Shown here piece by piece: positions 46,504 to 56,700 of a stretch of DNA of 64,000 nucleotides. The notes beneath the pieces were generated by a model that was not told the origin of the DNA, made no database searches, and was given only the letters and a program-made list of their open reading frames with translations. Every line of letters begins with the position of its first letter. The stretch's first letter is position 1. A program made the position numbers and the translations under genes. The stretch lies in the NCBI RefSeq assembly GCF_040717535.1, contig NZ_JBFEFI010000001.1, positions 496,001 to 560,000 on the forward strand, given 5' to 3'. The stretch comes from Thalassoglobus sp. JC818. Lineage in GTDB: Bacteria > Planctomycetota > Planctomycetia > Planctomycetales > Planctomycetaceae.

Positions 46504-46806
46504 ATGATCGTTCACAACGTTTACTTTACGCTTAATGATCCAAGTGAGAGTGCCGTGGACCACATGGTTCAGGAGTGCAACAAGTACTTGAAGAATCATC
46601 CTGGTGTGACCTTCTTCGCTGCGGGCAAGTGTGAAGATGAACTCGCCCGACCTGTCAATGACCGGATGTATCACGTCGCTCTGCACGTGGTCTTCGATAC
46701 TCGGCAGGCTCACGACGACTATCAGGTTGCCGAAGCTCATCTCCGCTTCATTGACGACAACAAAGCGAGTTGGAAGCAAGTTCGCGTCTTTGATTCCAAC
46801 TGCTGA
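46504..46806 (+). CDS. Dabb (stress-responsive A/B barrel) protein
   Basis: A 100-residue single-domain protein. MIVHNVYFTLNDPSE at the start, FFAAGKCEDELARPVNDRMYHVALHVVFDTRQAHDDYQV in the middle and a final ASWKQVRVFDSNC match the Dabb fold, a dimeric alpha/beta barrel related to monooxygenases such as those with an H-V-V strand pattern. The biochemical role of Dabb proteins is mostly unknown, and length is normal. It is followed by a short open frame at 46841. Confidence 0.88.
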   Translation: MIVHNVYFTLNDPSESAVDHMVQECNKYLKNHPGVTFFAAGKCEDELARPVNDRMYHVALHVVFDTRQAHDDYQVAEAHLRFIDDNKASWKQVRVFDSNC

Positions 46807-46840
46807 AACGCTTGAAAACGATTTGAGAAAGTTCCCGTCA

Positions 46841-46948
46841 ATGGCACGATGGCCTGACAATCCTCGCGCGAACATTATTGCACTGGTGATGATGTTTTTG
46901 GTGTTTCCGCTGCTCTGCTGGCTCGCGTGGTGGTTTGTGAAGCATTAA
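46841..46948 (+). CDS. Possible 35-residue membrane microprotein
   Basis: A short open frame of 35 residues, 34 bases after the Dabb stop. After MARWPDNPRANI it is one continuous hydrophobic helix (IALVMMFLVFPLLCWLAWWF) ending VKH, a typical single-pass layout with positive residues at both ends. The Shine-Dalgarno is weak. Such small proteins are easily missed and easily spurious, so only the membrane-helix character supports it. Confidence 0.4.
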   Translation: MARWPDNPRANIIALVMMFLVFPLLCWLAWWFVKH

Positions 46949-47065
46949 ATCGGCCACAATGAGAACAGCCCCACTTGGCGACCTCACACGAAACAAAGTG
47001 GCACTGACAACCGAAGTGGCAACGAACAATTTATTCGTCTGGCTGATTGCCGAAGAGGACCTGAA

Positions 47066-48796
47066 ATGAAGTCCGTATTGAGTGCGATTCCGCTCTGTTT
47101 GATTTTCAGCGCGATCTGTCAGGCCCAATCACCGGTCGACCGGTCCGTTCCACTAGCAGAGGTAACCACCGATTTCGAGCTTTGTGACGGCCCCGCCTGG
47201 GACGGTCAAAGCACTCTGTTCGTTCCGGACGTCAAAGGAGAAATACTCAAACGTTGGTCTCCCAAACAGTCCCGTCTCTCCGATTCTGGACTGGCGACCG
47301 GGCGATTCAGCGCCAGCTATTTCAATAACGGAGAATTGTTCCTCTCGGACAATGGGAATGCCAAAATCATCGCGTTCAACGGGAAGGAAGAACGGACCGT
47401 TGCCGTACTCGATTCTTCAGACAAACCCGTCCGACGACCCAACGACCTCGTCGTCGATCATTTCGGCGGATGTTATGTCACTCTGACTCGACAAGGCCAG
47501 GTTGTTTACATCGCTCCGGATGGAACCGAACACGTCGCTGTCGAGAATATTGAAACCCCGAACGGTCTCATTCTCTCGCCCGATGAGAAGACGCTTTACG
47601 TCTCTGCATACAAACCCAAAGTGATCTGGGCCTATCCCATCACAAAACCCGGAGCGACAGGCCAGGGGAAAGAGTTCGCGAGGATGGACGCCGGTCCGGA
47701 ACTCGGAGCTGACGGATTGACAGTTGACCGCGCAGGGAACATTTACTGCGCGGGACCAACTTCGGTCTGGATCTGGAGTCCCAGCGGTGAAAAGCTCGAC
47801 GAGATCGTCACTCCTACTCGACCGATCAATTGCGGGTTTGGCGATACAGACATGCGATCGCTTTACATCACCTGTTTCGGCGGCCTTTACCAGCAACGCA
47901 TGACTGTCAGCGGACGGTCTCCTAATCCGCCTTCCGACCCAAAGAAACAACCACCATCCAAGAATCGACCATCAACCGCGATTCCCAATAACGTCGAATC
48001 AAACTTGGACGTCGTCTATAGCGAGGATGGAACTCGCAAGCTGCTGATGGATGTGTTTCGCCCGAAGACGGCTGATGGACCGCTCCCTGCAATTGTTGTG
48101 GTTCATGGTGGGGGATGGCTCAAGGGAGACAAGTCAAAATTCCGTGCTCTCGCCGTTCGACTGGCAACTCTCGGATACGTCACGGCTGCCATTGAATATC
48201 GTCTTGGCGACGAAGCCCATTTTCCGGCAGCGATTTATGACTGCTTTGCTGCGGTCAGATTTTTGCGAGCAAATGCCAAGCAATTCGGAATCGATCCCGA
48301 GCGGATCGGCGCTGTCGGTGGTTCTGCCGGAGGGCATCTCGTCGGTCTGATGGCCACCGGATCACAAAATCCACAACTGACCGAAAAAGGTGGGTGGGAA
48401 GACCAGTCGTCTTCGATTCAGGCGGCAATCGTCATGGCTGGCCCGATGGAAATGACGACAGGCAGTGTGGCTGACAGATCGAGAAATCAGCCCGCAGTCT
48501 CCAACAGCAATGCGTGGCTCGGAAAGACAATTGATGAAGACCTGAATCTGTACAAGCTGGCTGACGCTCATTTGCAGATTACCTCACAGAGTGCACCCAT
48601 CCTGTTCATGGTTGGCGAACATGATCATCCGGAACGCAATGCACCGTCTCGAGACAAATTAACGGAACACGGAGTGTGGACCGACGTGAAAGTCTACAGC
48701 GATGGAAAGCATGGCTGCTGGAATCAACTTCCATGGTTCGATGAAATGGCGAAGGACATGGACGAGTTTTTCCAGGCTCAACTTTCAAAAGACTAA
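47066..48796 (+). CDS. SMP-30/gluconolactonase fused to an alpha/beta hydrolase
   Basis: A 576-residue secreted fusion with a strong Shine-Dalgarno (AAGAGGA) and a signal peptide ending ICQAQS. Residues about 25-290 form a six-bladed SMP-30/gluconolactonase/LRE propeller (FELCDGPAWDGQSTLFVPDVKGEI; VENIETPNGLILSPDEKTLYVSAY; GADGLTVDRAGNIYCAG). A short Pro-rich linker follows. The second half is a hormone-sensitive-lipase-like hydrolase: oxyanion HGGGW, nucleophile GAVGGSAGGHL, acid in VGEHDHP and His in GKHGCW. A lactone hydrolysis step joined to ester cleavage is a plausible role, but the substrate is unknown. Confidence 0.88.
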   Translation: MKSVLSAIPLCLIFSAICQAQSPVDRSVPLAEVTTDFELCDGPAWDGQSTLFVPDVKGEILKRWSPKQSRLSDSGLATGRFSASYFNNGELFLSDNGNAKIIAFNGKEERTVAVLDSSDKPVRRPNDLVVDHFGGCYVTLTRQGQVVYIAPDGTEHVAVENIETPNGLILSPDEKTLYVSAYKPKVIWAYPITKPGATGQGKEFARMDAGPELGADGLTVDRAGNIYCAGPTSVWIWSPSGEKLDEIVTPTRPINCGFGDTDMRSLYITCFGGLYQQRMTVSGRSPNPPSDPKKQPPSKNRPSTAIPNNVESNLDVVYSEDGTRKLLMDVFRPKTADGPLPAIVVVHGGGWLKGDKSKFRALAVRLATLGYVTAAIEYRLGDEAHFPAAIYDCFAAVRFLRANAKQFGIDPERIGAVGGSAGGHLVGLMATGSQNPQLTEKGGWEDQSSSIQAAIVMAGPMEMTTGSVADRSRNQPAVSNSNAWLGKTIDEDLNLYKLADAHLQITSQSAPILFMVGEHDHPERNAPSRDKLTEHGVWTDVKVYSDGKHGCWNQLPWFDEMAKDMDEFFQAQLSKD

Positions 48797-48974
48797 ACCT
48801 TTCGAAAGTTACGGTGCACTCGCACCAACGTGTTCAATTTGATCGATGCTGCGATTCGCGAGTTTCTTCTCGCGAGTTTGCAGAAGGCAATTCAATTCCA
48901 TTCATGTGACTCATTCCATTCGAGTGCACAGCCAAGAGCATCATGCTCTCACTCGGTCTCCATTGGAGCATTGC

Positions 48975-51893
48975 ATGTCAGAGCGGTTCGCGAGTCGATT
49001 CTTCGGACAACACTGTCTCATCCTGTTCGGCATTCTAACGTCGAGCATTTTCGGAACTGTTGAACCACTTTACGCTGAATCACCCCGTGAGCTGTGGACG
49101 ACATCTCGCGTTATTGGATCACCCGAACCTCCGCTTCCTTACACGGTCGAGCGTGTCCTCCCGTCGATTCAATTTCAGAACCCGGTCGACTTCGCAGTCG
49201 AACCGGGAACTGGATTATGGTTCATTCTTCAACTTGATGGAAAACTGTTCTGCCTCGATCCGTCGTCAGAAGATGAACCCATCCTCGTCCATGATGCTCA
49301 TGCTACGATCGAGAATCACGAGCGGTCTTACGGAATCGAATTCCATCCGGACTACGAGACCAACCAGCAACTGTTTCTGTCTTACGTTCTCCCGAACTCA
49401 ACTCCCGACGGAACTTTCGTCTCGCGTTTTCGACTCAACCGCAACAACGGAACACCTCAAATTGATCCGGCCAGTGAAGAAGTTCTGATTCGCTGGCCTT
49501 GCGGAGGTCATAACGGAGCCTGCCTGAAGTTCGGTCCAGACCGAATGTTGTACGTCACCGCAGGTGATGGCTCCGGTCCATTTCCTCCAGACTCTCAAGA
49601 CGTCGGCCAGGATTTAAAGGATCTACGCTCCACCATCATGCGGATCGATGTGGATCATCCCACTGAGGACAAGCTGTATTCCATCCCGGGCGACAACCCG
49701 TTTCTCGATATTCCTGGCGCTCGACCCGAAGTCTGGGCGTTTGGATTTCGCAATCCATGGAAGATCAGCTTCGACCGCGAAACCGGCGAACTCTGGTGCG
49801 GCGACGTCGGTTGGGAGCTGTGGGAACTTGTCTTTCGCGTCGAGCGGGGCGAGAACTACGGCTGGAGCATCAAAGAGGGCTCACAACCAATTCGCACCGA
49901 CATTGTTCAGGGGCCGGGAGAAATTCAGCCTCCGATTGTGGAACATCCGCATACCGAAGCACGGTCGGTGACTGGTGGGTTCGTCTACTACGGAGAGGAA
50001 CTTCCTGATCTTGCCGGACACTATATCTACGGAGACTACGTCACCGGAAAGATCTGGGGGATCACGAATGATGGCGACGAAGTTGAATCGATTCAGGAAC
50101 TCGCATCGTCAAATTTAGCCATCATCACTTTCGGAATCGACGAGCGTGGAGAACTGATTGTCCTCGACTACGCGGGCGGAATTTATCGCTTGAAGCCAAA
50201 TCCCCAATCGGACACATCTTCTGACTTCCCTCGCCAACTCAGCCAAACCGGACTGTACCAATCTGTCAGCCCGATTCTGGTCAATGCGCCGGGAGTGATT
50301 TCGTACTCACCAAACACACATATGTGGGCAGATGGTGCACGTGCGACGTATCAGTTTGCCATTCCCGGTGAGGGTTCCATCTCTTGGAAGCAAAACCGCG
50401 ACCGCTGGGAGTTTCCGTCCGGAACGGTCTTCGCCAAGACTCTCGAACAGTTCACGGAGCAGAACGGGAATGTCGGATGGCAAAAGATCGAGACGCAACT
50501 TCTCCATTTTGACGGACTCAACTGGAATCCCTATTCGTACGTTTGGGATGAACAGGAGTCAGACGCATTTCTAGCTCCAGCTGAAGGTTCGTTTCTGACT
50601 CTCAATGTCACCAATCCTGAGACCCCTGAGAATCGCAGGAAGATCGAATGGAGAATTCACTCCCGAGCTGAATGCGCAACTTGCCACACGCCTCGTGCTG
50701 GAAACGCCGTCGGGTTCGATTTTGCGAACCTCGATTCCGTGAGCGAACCGACTGAAAGCACTCTCGAGGAACTCGTGGGACTCGGTATCTTTGATCGTCC
50801 CGTTCCTGCGAATCAACGATCGAAAGTCATGGCTGCCGTCGATGACTCCGCTCCACTTGAGACACGAGCCAGAAGTTATCTAGCGATCAATTGTGCGCAC
50901 TGCCATCGCCGAGAGGGTGGGGGAACGGCGCCGATTGAATTGCCGTTCCATTTGCCGATCGACAGAACGCGATTGATAGATACCGCTCCGACGCAGGGAA
51001 CCTTCGGAATCGCTGGCGCCAAAATCATCGCTTCTGGGAATCCGTATCGATCCGTCCTTTACTATCGACTTGCAACCGTCGGCCGCGGACATATGCCGCA
51101 TCTCGGGTCACAACTGACGGACGAGAAAGGGCTTAGCCTGATCCGTGAGTGGATCTTGTCAATGCCCCCAGAAGCTGGCACACCAGACGTTTCCGATCTG
51201 GAATTCACAGCGAGTCTCATCGAGCAAGGTCTGAGTGAATCCGTCGATCGACTCGTGACTGAGGCGGAGGAACTCCCCACTTCAAAGCATCTGGCCCTCG
51301 CCGACAGCTTCACTTCCCTTGAAGATTTCGATCAGAGAACCCGCGCAGCAAGTCAATGGGCTCAAGTAGCTCCTGCCCACATTCGAGGATTGTACGAACG
51401 ATTTCTTGCTCCGGAAGAACGAGTCGCTACACTCGGGGCACATGTCGATTCCGACGCAATTCTCGCCCAGCAGGGAGATCCGGAACGAGGAGCAGAACTG
51501 TTTCGCTCCGGTCAAGGAATCACCTGTCGAAACTGCCATACCGTGGGTATGGTCGGACGAGAAGTCGGCCCGGATCTCTCAACACTCGGGAAGATCCGCA
51601 GCCGGGAAGAAATTCTGTCCAGCATCTTGAATCCATCTGAGAAGATCGATCAGAAGTACGCATTGCGAACGATCGAAACAGTTTCCGGCAAGATTGTCTC
51701 GGGAGTTGTCCATTCTGAAGAGAAAGATTCTCTGATTTTGAAAGATGCAACTGGAGCTGAAATTCGAGTCCCACGAAGCGAAATTGAAGTCATGGTGACT
51801 CAACCCCGTTCCATGATGCCGGACCTTCTGACGAGAGAAATGACAGCTCAGGAGTTAATCGACCTCGTCGACTACCTCAAATCGCTTCATTAG
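48975..51893 (+). CDS. PQQ-type sugar-dehydrogenase-like triheme protein
   Basis: A 972-residue exported protein from ATG 48975, which follows GGAG and precedes a signal peptide (GQHCLILFGILTSSIF). Residues about 30-370 are a soluble-glucose-dehydrogenase-like propeller (HNGACLKFGPDRMLYVTAGDG; EVWAFGFRNPWKISFDRETGELWCGDVG; GDYVTGKIWGI). Three CxxCH motifs follow: C567-C570, C640-C643 and, in a planctomycete haem-binding domain (GREVGPDLSTLGKIRSREEIL), C851-C854. The likely role is oxidation of a sugar or alcohol with electron transfer to the haems. Whether PQQ is bound is inference. It lies 180 bases after the SMP-30 fusion. Confidence 0.88.
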   Translation: MSERFASRFFGQHCLILFGILTSSIFGTVEPLYAESPRELWTTSRVIGSPEPPLPYTVERVLPSIQFQNPVDFAVEPGTGLWFILQLDGKLFCLDPSSEDEPILVHDAHATIENHERSYGIEFHPDYETNQQLFLSYVLPNSTPDGTFVSRFRLNRNNGTPQIDPASEEVLIRWPCGGHNGACLKFGPDRMLYVTAGDGSGPFPPDSQDVGQDLKDLRSTIMRIDVDHPTEDKLYSIPGDNPFLDIPGARPEVWAFGFRNPWKISFDRETGELWCGDVGWELWELVFRVERGENYGWSIKEGSQPIRTDIVQGPGEIQPPIVEHPHTEARSVTGGFVYYGEELPDLAGHYIYGDYVTGKIWGITNDGDEVESIQELASSNLAIITFGIDERGELIVLDYAGGIYRLKPNPQSDTSSDFPRQLSQTGLYQSVSPILVNAPGVISYSPNTHMWADGARATYQFAIPGEGSISWKQNRDRWEFPSGTVFAKTLEQFTEQNGNVGWQKIETQLLHFDGLNWNPYSYVWDEQESDAFLAPAEGSFLTLNVTNPETPENRRKIEWRIHSRAECATCHTPRAGNAVGFDFANLDSVSEPTESTLEELVGLGIFDRPVPANQRSKVMAAVDDSAPLETRARSYLAINCAHCHRREGGGTAPIELPFHLPIDRTRLIDTAPTQGTFGIAGAKIIASGNPYRSVLYYRLATVGRGHMPHLGSQLTDEKGLSLIREWILSMPPEAGTPDVSDLEFTASLIEQGLSESVDRLVTEAEELPTSKHLALADSFTSLEDFDQRTRAASQWAQVAPAHIRGLYERFLAPEERVATLGAHVDSDAILAQQGDPERGAELFRSGQGITCRNCHTVGMVGREVGPDLSTLGKIRSREEILSSILNPSEKIDQKYALRTIETVSGKIVSGVVHSEEKDSLILKDATGAEIRVPRSEIEVMVTQPRSMMPDLLTREMTAQELIDLVDYLKSLH

Positions 51894-52036
51894 TTCAGGA
51901 TGTTGCTGCGAATCGGTTTCGATTCGTCAAAATTGCTCCCGAGTCCAGGTCACCCGGTGGAAATCACTTCTTCTGCCATTAACATTGTGGGTGTTCGAAT
52001 CACGTCCGCTCCATCCCCGCCTTTGGACGACTTTTC

Positions 52037-53641
52037 ATGTCTGAGCTGAATCATGAATGCGGCATCGTCGCTGTCTACCAGTATGGACAGCCCGAGCAGT
52101 GCCCCATTTCGTCGAGCCACACTAAGAACCAAGTCTCACGCATGGTTCCACGGATGCTGCTGGACATCCAGAATCGCGGTCAACTCGCCGCCGGGATGAC
52201 GACTTTCAAACCGGACGACAAGGAGCTGCTGCTCACACACAAACGTCTGGGGCTGGTCTCTGAAGCCTTTCGAATGAGTCGAAAGAACAAATATCAGGAC
52301 TTGATGGAAAGACACTCCGGCCCAGCTGCAATCGGTCACGTCCGCTATGCAACCTGCGGAAAAGACGACCCGAACAACGCCCAGCCATTCGAACGTGCCC
52401 ATCTCGAAAAACGGAAATGGTTTGCTTTCGGCTTTAACGGACAACTCGCCAACTACGCAGAACTCCGTAACGAAATCACTTCAGGCGGCGACTTTCATCT
52501 GGCCCGGGAAACAGATACCGAAACACTGATGCACCTGATCAGTCAGGTTCTCTCAGTACGTCCTGACATCAAAATGCGAGATCTGCTCTCAGCGATCTCA
52601 ATTCGCCTCGATGGGGCATACAACATCGCGTATTTGAACGCCCGGGGAGATATGTTCGTCTCTCGCGACCCGCAAGGATTTCGCCCGTTGTGTTACGCAG
52701 ACCGGGACGGATTCTTCGCCGCTGCCAGTGAGAGCGTGGCCCTCACCAACCTCGGGTTTGACACTTCGGAGATCCGCGATCTTGCACCGGGGAGTGCCGT
52801 CACCATTCAAGACGGAGTCCTTCGAGTCGAAGAATATTCACGTTCTGCGGTGCGATCTCACTGCTTCTTCGAATGGATTTACTTCGCCAACGTCTGTAGC
52901 CGACTCGACGGTCAAAGCGTGTACCTCACTCGCAAAACACTCGGTGAAGAACTCGCCAAACAGGAAACAGAATCGAAGGAAAACGCCATTGTCGTCCCCG
53001 TCCCGGACACCGCCAAAGCAGCTGCTGAGGGAATGGCCTTCGAAATGAGTATCCCTTGCCTCGAAGGGTTGATGCGTCATCGAGCGCTGGGACGAACATT
53101 CATCGAAAGCGAAGATCGTGATGCCAAAGCACGGATGAAATACATCCCGCTGCCCGAAGTTCTGGAAGGCAAGAAGGTCTTTCTCGTCGACGACACAATC
53201 GTCCGTTCAACAACGATGAAAGTTCTCGTCGAACAAATTCGCACACGCGGAAAAGCTGCCGAAGTTCATGTGCGCGTCGCTTGTCCGCCAATCATGGCTC
53301 CGTGTTTTTACGGAATCGACATGCCCGACGTTGGCGACCTCTTCGCTCCCCGATTCACGGATGGCTCCATCGAAATTACTCGTGAAATGGAAGAAGAGAT
53401 GGCCCGGCACTTCAACGCGGATTCACTGCGTTATCTGCCCATCTCGTCGATTTCCAAAGCTGTGAACACAGACTCTGAAAATCTTTGTCAGGCCTGCCTG
53501 ACTGGCGAATATCCCACAGAAGCAGGGCAGCGATTGTACGATCTTTCGCTGAACGTTCAGAGTTCCTGCTCCGAGAATGGAGGGTCTCGACGACTTGTCG
53601 AGGGAACCGACTCCCCGGTATTGCCTCCATCGACAATTTAG
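52037..53641 (+). CDS. purF: PurF-like amidophosphoribosyltransferase
   Basis: A 534-residue class II amidotransferase/phosphoribosyltransferase. MSELNHE precedes CGIVAVY, so C8 becomes the N-terminal nucleophile after cleavage of a short propeptide, as in many PurF enzymes. The glutaminase half has IQNRGQLAAGM, GHVRYATCG and FNGQLANYAE. The transferase half carries the PRPP loop KVFLVDDTIVRSTTMKVL. CQACLTGEYPTEAGQ near the end is a PurF C-terminal feature. The reaction converts PRPP and glutamine to phosphoribosylamine, the first step of purine synthesis. Several usual motif letters differ (NRG for HRG, FNG for HNG), so this may be a divergent lineage. Confidence 0.88.
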   Translation: MSELNHECGIVAVYQYGQPEQCPISSSHTKNQVSRMVPRMLLDIQNRGQLAAGMTTFKPDDKELLLTHKRLGLVSEAFRMSRKNKYQDLMERHSGPAAIGHVRYATCGKDDPNNAQPFERAHLEKRKWFAFGFNGQLANYAELRNEITSGGDFHLARETDTETLMHLISQVLSVRPDIKMRDLLSAISIRLDGAYNIAYLNARGDMFVSRDPQGFRPLCYADRDGFFAAASESVALTNLGFDTSEIRDLAPGSAVTIQDGVLRVEEYSRSAVRSHCFFEWIYFANVCSRLDGQSVYLTRKTLGEELAKQETESKENAIVVPVPDTAKAAAEGMAFEMSIPCLEGLMRHRALGRTFIESEDRDAKARMKYIPLPEVLEGKKVFLVDDTIVRSTTMKVLVEQIRTRGKAAEVHVRVACPPIMAPCFYGIDMPDVGDLFAPRFTDGSIEITREMEEEMARHFNADSLRYLPISSISKAVNTDSENLCQACLTGEYPTEAGQRLYDLSLNVQSSCSENGGSRRLVEGTDSPVLPPSTI

Positions 53642-53724
53642 ACCTTCCGCGACAACTTGGATCAGAGATGCCCTCGGGGAGTTTCTTCTCTGTCCGAGAT
53701 CCCGCCTCAGAAAGTGGACTCAAG

Positions 53725-56700
53725 ATGCGTCTCTATCTGCTCGCCCTGATTCTGTTGACCGGAAACTCGCTCCCCCTGCTGGCACAAGACGACGAGCTGC
53801 AACGCGGTTTAATTGCGACCTTTCAAGACGAACACGGATCGACGCAGCAAGTCTTCGAAGACATTTCATTCGATTGGGGAAGATTCGGCCCCGACGGGTT
53901 TTCACGCACTGAAGAGATGCCGTGGGAGGGCACTTGGCGAGGCCAAATCCTGATTCGGTCTCTCACTCCTTATCAGTTCTCTGCTCAGGTTTCCGGAAAA
54001 CTTCGCGTCCTCGTCGATGGCGAACTCGTTCTCGAAGCGAATTCCGCCGAGTCCGCTTGGATCTCCGGTCAACCTGTCCAAATCTCGCCGGGGTTTCGCG
54101 AACTTGAAGTCGAATACACTCCGACAGCAGCGCAGGCAGAACTCAAACTCTTTTGGGCGAGCGAAGAATTTGCGGTCGAGCCGATTCCCGCACATCTCTT
54201 GTTTCACGAGGAAGACAGCTCGGACGCACGTCACCAGCAACTCGGTGCAGAACTGTTCGACGCCTTTCGCTGTGCGAACTGCCATCGCAACTCGGAAACA
54301 CTCGACGAAGCTTTCGCCGCTCCTGCACTCTGGGGAAGTGTATCCGGGACCAATCCAGAATGGATCGTCAACAAGCTTCTTGGAACACACCCGGAAGCCA
54401 AGCACGACAAAATGCCTGACTTCGGTCTAACTCAGGATCAGGCAGAAGACATCGCGGCTTATCTGCATCGCCTCGAAGCGCCCTTCGATCTGATGACATC
54501 TCCGAAAGTGGAATACAAAAAGGGAAAGCCTGACGGAGCGCAACTCTTCCATTCTTTGGGCTGCCTAGCCTGCCACGAGAAAGATGGGCTCGGGACAGCG
54601 AATTCGTATTCGGGTGGGTCGCTGACAAACATCGGAAACAAGCGTTCGAAGGACTGGATCGCCACGTGGCTTGCAGTTCCGGACAGACTCAATCCTCAAC
54701 ACCGAATGCCAATCTTTCAGCTCAGCCGGTCCGAACGCGGAGCGCTGGCCGATTATCTTTCTTCTCTCGGAAAAGACTCCAAATCGAAGTTCGGAACTCC
54801 CAACCCACGCCCCACATCAGAGCAAGCCGACCGTGGCCGTGAACTCGTTCTGAAGCTTCAATGCAGCAATTGTCACAAGATCCCAGCCATCGAACCCTCG
54901 GCGACTCCAGCCATTGCATTGAGTTCTCCAGACATTGATTGGGAAAAATCGTGTCTTGCACTTCCCGCAGATCCGCAGCGTCATCGGCCGCATTATAAGA
55001 CTCTCGACATCGAGCCAATTCGTGCATTGGTCGAATCGATGTCGACATTGTCGGGATCGCCAGAGTCAAAATTCCACCTGGGGCAACAGGTTCTCAACCG
55101 CAGCCAATGTCTCGCATGTCACTCGCGAGGTTCCGTCTCCGGAATTCGTTCCATTGCAAACGACATCGCGACGACGTTTCCTCAACTCGTGGGTCGCACT
55201 CAAGAAATCATTCCGCCCAGCCTTAACGCCATCGGCGACAAGCTGCGAGATGATGTGCTCGACACCGCTCTCTCAGGCAAACAGGATCGCATCCGCGCAG
55301 ACTGGCTGATGGTCAGAATGCCTCAATTCAATCATTCGCCCGAACACCTCGACGCACTCAAAACCCTCCTCATCGAACACGACCGTGTTCCTGAAGGAGG
55401 AGCATCTCAGATGGACGATGTTGAGCTCGACCGCGAAGAGTTGCTCCTGACCGGAAGAAACCTTGTCGGGGCAGGGGGATTCAGCTGCATCGCCTGCCAT
55501 CAGATTGACGACTACGTTCCCAAGAACACTGCGATCGGTACACGTGGATCAGATCTCTCAGCGATCGGTTCTCGACTGCGTCCGGAATATTACCTCCGTT
55601 GGACACGCGCTCCGCTGCGGGTGATTCCGGGAATGGAGATGCCATCTTACACCAAGCCTGTCCCAGGAGTGCTTGACGGTCACGTGGAAACCCAATTGAC
55701 CGCGCTTTGGAAAGCTGTCACTGATTCAGATTTCGAACCGCCTTCAAACCCGGCGCAGGTCGAACAGCTTTGGCAAGTGGCCAGTGAATCCGCTCCGCGC
55801 ATCATTCGCGATGTCTTCACTCTTCCCAAAGAATACAGCAAAGAGAATGCTGATTTTGAGCCGGTCCCTCGCGCGTTCGCAGTCGGATTCCCGAATCATC
55901 ACAGCATTCTCTTTGATCTCGACCGCGCAGAAATTCGAGACTGGCGATTCGGCGACTTCGCACGACAGCGAACCGAAGGGAAAAGCTGGTACTGGGACAT
56001 GGCCGGCACCTCGTTCACGCCCGGTTGGAAAAGCGTCCCCGATTTTGTCCTCGTCGATCAGAAGAACGAATCGATCAAACAATTCGAGCGAGTAGACCCC
56101 GATCGTCTCGCACATCTCGTGCAGTACGAAACTGACGGTGCAGGGGTTCGTCTCGTCTACGATCTCAACTTTCTCTTCAACGATGCTCCATTCGTGATTC
56201 GCGTCGAAGAGAGATTGCAACCGACAGAAGAGTCCGGCGTTGTTGGTTTGACTCGTGAAATCTCCGCCGGTGAAACACCCGATGGATATCAGTTGGGCCT
56301 ATTGATTCAGAACGATCTCGACTTGAGATTCGACGCATCAATTGGTGTTACTGACGAATCCGTTCGGCAAGTGAGCTCATCGGAAGGAAACGTTTTTGTC
56401 ATGCAGCCCGGAGTTCCGCTGAAAGTCAATTACAGCACTCCGCGAGAAGTTCAATTGATCGGATATCCCGATCGACCGGAGGTCCTGGCTTCAACGGCTC
56501 CGGTCACCACTGTTCCGGGGTATTCAGGAAAACGATTACCGGTCACAACATCCATGATGCCGACGGCGATCGGTCGAGACGCTCAAGGCCACCTCGTCGT
56601 CGCCTCTCTCAAGGGAGATGTCTGGCGAATCACCGATACGGATCAGGATCGCCTCGAAGATCAAGTGAGATTAGTCGAGGAGGGTCTCTCCGCTGCCTTC

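Noticed and set aside
46631-46840. Frame overlapping the Dabb gene upstream of the microprotein
   Set aside because: It is an alternate frame of a conserved gene; only the part after 46841 has a membrane-helix signature.
53485-53724. Longer N-terminus of the pentaheme protein overlapping purF
   Set aside because: The overlap encodes basic, non-signal sequence in another frame of purF; a clean signal peptide begins at 53725.
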